Positions 5,931 to 10,629 of a DNA stretch of 13,912 bases are shown in pieces. A program made the translations under genes and the position numbers. Position 1 is the first letter of the stretch. Every line of letters starts with the position of its first letter. Under the pieces are notes generated by a model. That model was given only the letters and a program-made list of their open reading frames with translations, did no database searches and was not told the DNA's origin. The stretch spans positions 1 through 13,912 of the forward strand of contig CASGVX010000022.1 of assembly GCA_949346185.1 (NCBI GenBank), written 5' to 3'. This DNA is from an uncultured Lachnospiraceae bacterium. Its GTDB lineage: Bacteria > Bacillota > Clostridia > Lachnospirales > Lachnospiraceae.

Positions 5931-5980
5931 CGTGCAATTTGCGGGCTGATGCCATTCTGCAGCAATATGCCGTGAACTGA
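5900..5980 (+). CDS. Possible 26-residue peptide overlapping the membrane peptide
   Basis: ATG 5900 lies inside the end of the preceding peptide gene, with GGAG at 5885-5888. The product reads MDNIQKRQKIACNLRADAILQ then QYAVN, amphipathic and helical in look. The 31-base overlap suggests translational coupling. It could be chance; no family is recognised. Confidence 0.3.
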   Translation: MDNIQKRQKIACNLRADAILQQYAVN

Positions 5981-6076
5981 ACGCAGGAAAGGCTGGGAAG
6001 CGGGAGGGCTTTTATGGGCGGAGGGGCGTGGCATTTGCCATATTGATGAAATGCGTTGTGAGGGAGATGCCGGGAC

Positions 6077-6937
6077 ATGTCGAACGAGAAGATAGTGGAG
6101 CAGATTCAGAAGGGCATTGATGTGACGGCCAACCAGGAGAGGCTCTGGCAGAAAAACAGGGGCTTTGTGGTGCGGTGCATCAAGAAGCATGTAGGCGGCT
6201 GCGACGGGCAGGACTTTGATGACTTCATGCAGGAAGGGTTTATAGGCTTGATGGAGGCAGCCCGCTCGTTCGATGCGGGGAATGGGGTCAAGTTCCTGAC
6301 CTATGCGGAATATGGGATCAGGAAATGCGTTTACCGCTATAATGGCTTGAATACCTACATGGTGCGCGTCCCGGAATACCTCAAAACTAGAATGAGAAGG
6401 CTGGCCGCATTCAAGCGGGGATATGCGGAGGAATTCCACAGGGAGCCGAAGCCGGGGGAAATACAGAGGGCCTTGCGCATTTCCTACCGTTCCCTGTGCC
6501 ATTTGGAGAAGGCCATGCTGAAGATGAGGACCAGGAGTCTTGATGAATACATATCGGATGATGGGGATGCCAGCCTCCTTGACATGCTCTCGACAGATGA
6601 AAGGATTGACGAGCTGGCCGGATGCAGCGAATATCAGAGGGAGCTGCATGAAGAACTGGAGTCTGCTCTCCGCATACTGGACCAGAAAACGGAACTGATG
6701 ATCCGCTGCGCATTTTACCAGGGGAACGGCTATGCCGGGACCGCAAGGGTATTTGGATGCAGCAGGCAGGCGGTTGATGAACGCATAAAGAAAGGGTTTT
6801 GCAGGATACTCCGCTCAAAGCACAGGGAGAAACTGGAAAGTTTCATGTGGGAGGGGTATCATGTGGATTCCCGGCGACTGAGTGATTACGTGGATATGGA
6901 GGAAATTGACAATATGGGCAGTGAGTTTCTGCTCTGA
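6077..6937 (+). CDS. Sigma-70-family RNA polymerase sigma factor
   Basis: 286 residues. Region 2 is clear at 26-90: NRGFVVRCIKKH, FDDFMQEGFIGLMEAARSFD, then VKFLTYAEYGIRKCVYRYNG, matching the 'DLxQEGxxGLxxAxxxFD...FxTYAxxxIRxxI' signature. Residues 97-150 are region-3-like (VRVPEYLKTRMRRL, REPKPGEIQRALRIS). Region 4 is at 190-248 with the HTH YAGTARVFGCSRQAVDERIKKG. It is shorter than a housekeeping sigma and has no region 1, so it is an alternative factor carried by the mobile DNA, presumably directing RNA polymerase to element or phage promoters. ATG 6077 follows GGGAG at a rather long spacing. The next gene begins 15 bases after its stop, so the two regulators form an operon. Confidence 0.88.
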   Translation: MSNEKIVEQIQKGIDVTANQERLWQKNRGFVVRCIKKHVGGCDGQDFDDFMQEGFIGLMEAARSFDAGNGVKFLTYAEYGIRKCVYRYNGLNTYMVRVPEYLKTRMRRLAAFKRGYAEEFHREPKPGEIQRALRISYRSLCHLEKAMLKMRTRSLDEYISDDGDASLLDMLSTDERIDELAGCSEYQRELHEELESALRILDQKTELMIRCAFYQGNGYAGTARVFGCSRQAVDERIKKGFCRILRSKHREKLESFMWEGYHVDSRRLSDYVDMEEIDNMGSEFLL

Positions 6938-6952
6938 GGCGGTGATGGAGGA

Positions 6953-7948
6953 ATGAAATACTTTTATGATTATTTTGCAAGGCAATATCGGGAGCGCAGT
7001 AGCGGCAAACTGCTCCCTGCTCCGGCTGTCATGCTCCAGGGCGTTAAGCCGGAGGATGTGAAGAGTTGCCGGAGAGCGCTGAAAAATTCCTTTGCCGGCT
7101 ATCGTGAGGGGAGGAATGCAAAAGCATTGGAACGGCTACTTGGGGAGTACCGGGAATATGTTTCACGCTGTCATGATGAAGGTGCGAAGGACAGATACAA
7201 TGCCTTTGTCTATCGGCATATGGTGGAGGCCCATGTTGGCAGCAGGGCGATAGCCGCAAGGCTGGGAGTGGCAAGGGAAACCGTGCTGGACTATATCAGC
7301 AGGTGCCTTGATGAGATGCTGGCGCTCTGCATGGGAATTCCGGCAGTGATGGAACTGCCGGAGGGAAAGGAGAAGGCTGTCGGCATGCTGATAGGGGGCA
7401 GCAGATTTTTCGGAGGCATGGCTGGGGAGTACGTTCTCTGCCTGTTCCCCGGGAAGGGACAACGGGCAGCAGTGGAGAGGGGGAGGCGGCTAACGGAGGA
7501 GGTCATGGGGAAACTCAAGGATGCGACCAAGGCATATTCCGGATACTGCAATGACGAGCATACACGCATCGATACCGATGTCAGGAAGGCAGAGGTATTG
7601 GAAAGATGCCTTGCCGGGATTCCGGGTGCTGCTATTGCGGAAGAATATGGATGCAGCGCAAGCACCATTTACGCAGACATCCGGGAGAACGAGAGGAGGC
7701 TGGCGGCCATGCTGTTTTGCAGGGATGAAGGCGGCACGACGGACTCCGACCAGGTATACATTGCCGGAGAGGACGGGCCGGAACTGATTATCTCCGGCGG
7801 CGGCGACACGGTATTCCCCGCCTCGGAGACGGACCGGATCATATCCGCAGTATCTGGCGGGAGGGGCAATCCCCAGATAACGGAGCCGACGGCCATGCGC
7901 AGCAGGCGGGGGCGGGCAGTTCCAAGGAGGAAATCTGGAACGGCATGA
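6953..7948 (+). CDS. Two-HTH regulator with a tape-measure-like C-terminal tail
   Basis: 331 residues. HTH 1 lies at about 96-118 (GSRAIAARLGVARETVLDYI) and HTH 2 at about 224-248 (PGAAIAEEYGCSASTIYADI). The YSGYC...AEVLERC...STIYADIRENERRLAAMLF block parallels the C-terminal domain of the regulator at 765 (YAAYC...YDVVWDMY...DTIYDDLKVAVERLTSLIF), so the two are related. From about residue 260 the character changes to VYIAGEDGPELIISGGG-DTVFPASETDRIISAV, a pattern I know from the C-terminal ends of phage tape-measure proteins ('GPEL...TVFP..ETDRI..A'). The end (MRSRRGRAVPRRKSGTA) looks out of frame. This suggests recombination joined a regulator to a tail-gene remnant. It follows the sigma factor in one operon. 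The regulator part is well supported; the chimera is inferred. Confidence 0.7.
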   Translation: MKYFYDYFARQYRERSSGKLLPAPAVMLQGVKPEDVKSCRRALKNSFAGYREGRNAKALERLLGEYREYVSRCHDEGAKDRYNAFVYRHMVEAHVGSRAIAARLGVARETVLDYISRCLDEMLALCMGIPAVMELPEGKEKAVGMLIGGSRFFGGMAGEYVLCLFPGKGQRAAVERGRRLTEEVMGKLKDATKAYSGYCNDEHTRIDTDVRKAEVLERCLAGIPGAAIAEEYGCSASTIYADIRENERRLAAMLFCRDEGGTTDSDQVYIAGEDGPELIISGGGDTVFPASETDRIISAVSGGRGNPQITEPTAMRSRRGRAVPRRKSGTA

Positions 7949-8028
7949 AGGGGAGCATCAAGTCCGCATTCATGCAGATACTCCGGGAGGAGGTTTTCGA
8001 GGAAGGAGCGGGCGCCTATGAGTTCTAA
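7945..8028 (+). CDS. Tail-gene C-terminal remnant or small protein
   Basis: In the -1 frame relative to the gene before, a good coding stretch reads back from TAA 8026-8028 through AGAYEF, REEVFEEG, MKGSIKSAFMQIL to SSKEEIWNG. The internal ATG 7945 would give 27 residues, with AAGGAGGA 14 bases upstream (rather far). One added G in the run at 7863-7866 would join it to the tape-measure-like tail, so it may be the true C-terminus of that remnant rather than a separate gene. Confidence 0.35.
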   Translation: MKGSIKSAFMQILREEVFEEGAGAYEF

Positions 8029-8104
8029 ATGCAATGAAAACTGCTGCCACTATGGGATGGCCTGCAGTCAGCAATATGGAGGGGGGCAGGGATGTCCTGT
8101 ATAA
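8018..8104 (+). CDS. 28-residue cysteine-rich peptide
   Basis: ATG 8018 overlaps the stop of the preceding frame (ATGAGTTCTAA) and follows AAGGAG at about ten bases. The product starts MSSKCNENCCHYGMACSQQ, is Gly-rich near the end and finishes CPV; five of 28 residues are Cys. The spacing C5, C9, C10, C16, C26 could bind a metal or form disulfides. There is no signal sequence, so it is probably cytoplasmic. No family is recognised. Coupling by overlap and a good ribosome site favour a real gene despite its size. Confidence 0.5.
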   Translation: MSSKCNENCCHYGMACSQQYGGGQGCPV

Positions 8105-8457
8105 TTCTATATATTGGTAAATTAGCCTCTTCATAGAGCAACATGTGAATGGTTTGCAGGAATATTGCGGAAATTCAGATACGAAAGATGATGCGAGGGC
8201 GTTATCCATGGCAAAACTGAATCTTTTTACAGGGAGTTGGCAGGCAGGCGTTTAGCAGATGTCCGGACGGTGGAAGTGGAAGAATTTGAGAGCGTCGAGA
8301 TTCCGACGCTGGCAGGAGGGACTCTCTGGAAAGAGCATATTGTTAAGCCAGATATTGCAAAAGAAACGGCAATGGCAGTATTGGAAGCGTAAAAGACTAT
8401 TGCGGAGCAGAATTAGATTGTTAAACCATGATGGAAATAAGGAAAGGCTGATGAGAT
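8105..8457 (+). other. Degraded spacer with one broken gene
   Basis: This 353-base stretch before the antirepressor has no intact gene. It contains the frame-disrupted small gene at 8208-8392; its first frame stays open back to 8121 (NGLQEYCGNSDTKDDARAL with a possible GTG start at 8145). The last 65 bases hold only a weak AAGGAAAGG ribosome site for the antirepressor. Confidence 0.5.
8208..8392 (+). pseudogene. Small phage-type protein broken at a T5 run
   Basis: ATG 8208 follows GAGGGC and reads MAKLNLF, then runs out of sense and stops at 8255. If the T5 run at 8224-8228 had one more T, the frame would continue FYRELAGRRLADVRTVEVEEF, then ESVEIPTLAGGTLWKEHIVKP and DIAKETAMAVLEA to TAA 8392, about 61 residues in all. 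This second part is clearly protein-like (acidic, ordered, low in rare codons). I do not recognise a named family. It sits directly before the antirepressor gene, so it may be an early lysogeny-control or recombination accessory protein. The break may be a true deletion or a sequence error. Confidence 0.5.
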
Positions 8458-9183
8458 ATGAATGGAATTATTTCAGTAAATGAGGATGCGCAGACCGTGT
8501 CTGCAAGGGAACTGCATGAACTGCTGAATATTGGAACGGCATTTAAAGATTGGTTCCCCAGAATGTGTGAATATGGGTTTGAAGAGGGCAAGGATTTTTG
8601 CTCAAAAATGAGCAAAACCTCTCAAAGCAGTGGCAGGCCTGCGAAAGATGCAGACATTTCCCTAGATATGGCGAAACAAATTTGCATGATGCAAAGGACA
8701 TCGGAGGGGAAACGGTGCCGGCAATATCTTATTGATTTAGAAAAGGCATGGAACACGCCGGAACAGGTAATGGCGAGGGCATTAAAGATTGCTGACAGGC
8801 AGATTGAAAGCCTTAAAATGAGGAATACTGTGCTGGAGGGGGACGTAAACCGCATGAGGCCGAAGGAAATCTTTGCGGATGCGGTCACGGCTTCCAGCAG
8901 CTCCATCCTGATCGGGGAACTTGCCAAGATACTCCGGCAGAATGGGATTGACACCGGGGAGAAGAGGCTGTTCCGCTGGATGCGGCAGCAGGGCTACCTG
9001 ATACGCAGGAAGGGGACGGACTACAACATGCCCACCCAGCGGGGCATGGAGCTGAATCTTTTTGAAATCCGGGAACGGACTTTCACCAATCCGGGAGGCA
9101 GCATACGGATAACCAAGACGGTGCTCGTGACCGGCAGGGGACAGCAGTATTTCATAAACAAGTTCTTGAGGCAGGGCGGATGA
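8458..9183 (+). CDS. Phage antirepressor, AntA/AntB plus KilAC domains
   Basis: 241 residues from ATG 8458. Residues 12-98 are an AntA/AntB domain: VSARELHELLNIGTAFKDWF, GFEEGKDF, then DISLDMAKQICMMQRTSEGK, with the expected D-x-A-K-x-I-x-M pattern. Residues 105-131 are a helical linker and 133-240 a KilAC domain: MRPKEIFADAVTASSSSILI, GELAKILRQNG, FRWMRQQGYL, NMPTQRGMELNLF, then VTGRGQQYFINKF. Known relatives switch phages to lytic growth by countering the repressor, or act in other early regulation. Here it lies apart from any visible repressor and is followed at once by a dense group of palindromes and phased repeats (9183-9293) that could be its sites. It is intact, unlike its neighbours. 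Confidence 0.93.
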   Translation: MNGIISVNEDAQTVSARELHELLNIGTAFKDWFPRMCEYGFEEGKDFCSKMSKTSQSSGRPAKDADISLDMAKQICMMQRTSEGKRCRQYLIDLEKAWNTPEQVMARALKIADRQIESLKMRNTVLEGDVNRMRPKEIFADAVTASSSSILIGELAKILRQNGIDTGEKRLFRWMRQQGYLIRRKGTDYNMPTQRGMELNLFEIRERTFTNPGGSIRITKTVLVTGRGQQYFINKFLRQGG

Positions 9184-9230
9184 TGGCATCTTCCCTGCCA
9201 TTTCTCTGCCATCGGCCTGGCAATTGCCAT
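9183..9230 (+). repeat. ATGGCA/TGCCAT words and a 12-bp palindrome
   Basis: ATGGCA (9183-9188) and TGCCAT (9196-9201) form a 6-bp stem with a 7-base loop at the end of the antirepressor gene; TGCCAT recurs at 9207 and 9225. TGGCAATTGCCA (9218-9229) is a perfect palindrome. No T-run follows, so this is not a good intrinsic terminator. Confidence 0.45.
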
Positions 9231-9244
9231 GGGGGTGTCGCAAT

Positions 9245-9293
9245 GCGTCACATTGCCGTCACTTTTTGTCACAATGCGGTCACAATGTGACGC
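9245..9293 (+). repeat. Helically phased GTCAC array closed by an inverted copy
   Basis: GTCAC occurs at 9247, 9258, 9268 and 9279 (spacing 11, 10, 11 bp) and inverted as GTGAC at 9287-9291. The outer arms GCGTCACATTG (9245-9255) and CAATGTGACGC (9283-9293) are exact inverse copies of 11 bp. The ~10.5-bp phase puts every copy on one face of DNA, a typical cooperative protein-binding array. Confidence 0.7.
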
Positions 9294-9357
9294 TTTGCCA
9301 ACCGAACGGGAATGCGTATTAAGGCATATGTTATCGCCCCTCTGATCCTCGCAATGG

Positions 9358-9555
9358 TGCAACGCTGCGCTTCCCACGATTGCAAAAACGAATAGGGCGG
9401 AGTGCCTTTGGAAATCTGCCTCGCCGGCACTGCTTGCCAGTTGCCGGGCATTCTTGATATGCGAGCGTTAGCATTCCCATGAAACGAAACGCTAATGGGT
9501 GGATTATTGCAACGTTGCATTTCCCACGGAGGCAAAACGAACCAAGGGTGGAGCG
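9358..9555 (+). repeat. Imperfect ~47-bp direct repeat pair with TGCAACGTTGCA
   Basis: Copy A (about 9358-9404) and copy B (about 9508-9555) share TGCAACGyTGC, TTCCCACG, a GC plus AAAACGAA block and a GGGyGGAG block in the same order, 150 bp apart. Copy B begins with the perfect 12-bp palindrome TGCAACGTTGCA (9508-9519), which recurs alone at 9609-9620. Confidence 0.6.
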
Positions 9556-9871
9556 GGCTGTCTGCACGGTTGAAGCGCAATGGCAGCCGCTGGGAACTCT
9601 TTTTTGATTGCAACGTTGCAGAAAGCTGAATGCGTCATATGGCTTTCGCAGGATCCCCATTCAGCCGGTTTAGGAGCGGGGATGAAAGAAATGCTGTGTT
9701 GCGCCTTAAAAGGCCAGCATCGGGCGATTAGGGGGCATGGGGAGGATGCTGGGAGAATGGCAGTCGCTGGAGGAGGGCAGGAGGGTGGCTGCTGCCTGGT
9801 TTTGGCCGGCTTCCTTGTCCATGTGCCAGGCTTCCGGGCATTTGCATGATGGAATGGCGGCAGTTTGGGGC

Positions 9872-9889
9872 GGGGCGTGCTGCTGCCCC
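9872..9889 (+). repeat. GGGGC-GTGCTGCT-GCCCC hairpin, copy 1
   Basis: GGGGC (9872-9876) and GCCCC (9885-9889) form a 5-bp stem over GTGCTGCT, with further GC pairing possible outside. A second copy with one loop change is at 10310-10327. Confidence 0.45.
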
Positions 9890-10073
9890 CGCCTAGTTCC
9901 GAAACAACACAAAGCGGAACGGCATGGCGCGCCGCATTTCCCGGCGGGACTGGGCAGCCGGGAACTTGGAGGGCTGGGCGGTGCCGGGAGGGAAGCGGGC
10001 TTGTTGACGGACTGGCGGCGTTATGCCCTGCTGTGGAGGAGCGGGGAGAGAGGATGCCCTGGCATGAGGGGTA

Positions 10074-10110
10074 AGTGGAGCGTTCCACCGGGAAATGGTG
10101 GAGCGTTCCA
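10074..10110 (+). repeat. Paired GTGGAGCGTTCCA words
   Basis: GTGGAGCGTTCCA occurs at 10075-10087 and 10098-10110. Each is nearly self-inverse (GTGGA/TCCAC), and together they form a CCACC/GGTGG hairpin. The 16-bp word AGTGGAGCGTTCCACC at 10074-10089 also occurs exactly at 3554-3569 inside terS. Confidence 0.65.
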
Positions 10111-10309
10111 TTTTGCCTCTGATGGATTCTTTGCAGTCTGCCGGGAGGATGGGAAGGCGTGCCATGCCCCGTGGCTTCCATATTGCCCTAAATTTGGGCT
10201 GGAATGACTTGGGCGGTGGATTTTGCCATTGAGTGGGCAAAAGCGGCAGGATGGGGGAGTTAGGGAGCGTCTGGCGGCATGTCAGATGTTCTTTCCATGT
10301 GTCGGATGC

Positions 10310-10327
10310 GGGGCGTACTGCTGCCCC
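10310..10327 (+). repeat. GGGGC-GTACTGCT-GCCCC hairpin, copy 2
   Basis: Same stem and nearly the same loop as the copy at 9872-9889, with an added C-G pair (10309 and 10328). It ends 28 bases before the -35 box of the promoter that follows. Confidence 0.45.
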
Positions 10328-10355
10328 GGAAGGTCAGAATATGCGTTTAAAAGGG

Positions 10356-10384
10356 TTGCCTGTTGCGGAATCGTACAGTATAAT
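10356..10384 (+). promoter_or_regulatory. Promoter TTGCCT-17-TATAAT
   Basis: A perfect -10 (10379-10384) lies 17 bp after TTGCCT (10356-10361). Transcription would start near 10391, just upstream of TAAGGAG, and would serve the membrane-protein/NB-ARC pair. It is the best-formed sigma-A-type promoter in the window. Confidence 0.7.
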
Positions 10385-10407
10385 GATAGACAAGAATACA
10401 TAAGGAG

Positions 10408-10629
10408 ATGGTGGGATTGTTCAATATCATTAGCGGGGTATGTTCTATAGTGGGATTGCTGGTATCTCTTTTTACGGCCAGCAAAGTCATTAAAATAACA
10501 CAGAATCTTAATATTGGGAACAGGGATGACCATTCAAAGGTTGTCAATAAAGGCAAGGGCAATACATATAATGGGCCATATGCAGGGAGGGATTATACGA
10601 ATGAGACGGGAAGTGGACAACAGAAATAG
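10408..10629 (+). CDS. Small one-helix membrane protein with NGPYAGRD motif
   Basis: 73 residues as read from ATG 10408. Residues 4-24 (LFNIISGVCSIVGLLVSLF) are a single transmembrane helix without a cleavage site. A polar stretch follows (TASKVIKITQNLNIGNRDDH), then GNTYNGPYAGRD (51-62) and a polar end. AAGGAG (10402-10407) touches ATG 10408, too close for good initiation, so the TTG at 10417 (nine bases away) may be the real start, giving 70 residues. The gene overlaps the NB-ARC gene by 29 bases. The shared NGPYAGRD motif in both products suggests the two proteins interact or bind a common partner. It is a plausible membrane effector or anchor for the STAND protein; the family has no function known to me. 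Confidence 0.75.
   Translation: MVGLFNIISGVCSIVGLLVSLFTASKVIKITQNLNIGNRDDHSKVVNKGKGNTYNGPYAGRDYTNETGSGQQK

Larger units (their letters stand above)
9184..10355 (+). other. 1.17-kb repeat-rich region without a convincing gene
   Basis: Open frames exist on both strands, but they are rich in Pro, Cys, Trp, His and Arg, overlap each other and lack ribosome sites or family motifs, so I call none. The GC content is clearly higher than in the genes on either side. The region holds palindromes, the GTCAC array, a ~47-bp imperfect repeat, two copies of a GGGGC/GCCCC hairpin and two copies of a GTGGAGCGTTCCA word. A structured RNA or a recombination-made patchwork of intergenic repeats are the leading readings. 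Confidence 0.55.

Noticed and set aside
5789..6649. 286-codon open frame on the - strand
   Set aside because: It lies opposite the clear sigma-factor gene and its leader and has no family pattern of its own.
8259..8483. 74-codon open frame on the + strand (Arg/Trp/Lys-rich)
   Set aside because: The alternative frame here (to TAA 8392) is much more protein-like, and this frame runs into the antirepressor gene.
9504..10181. 225-codon open frame on the - strand
   Set aside because: Very rich in Pro, His, Ser and Arg, no ribosome site, overlaps several other long frames in GC-rich repeat DNA, and has no domain pattern.
9737..10207. 156-codon open frame on the + strand
   Set aside because: Trp/Gly/Cys-rich without recognisable motifs or ribosome site, and it runs through the palindromic repeat words; most likely a chance frame in GC-rich DNA.
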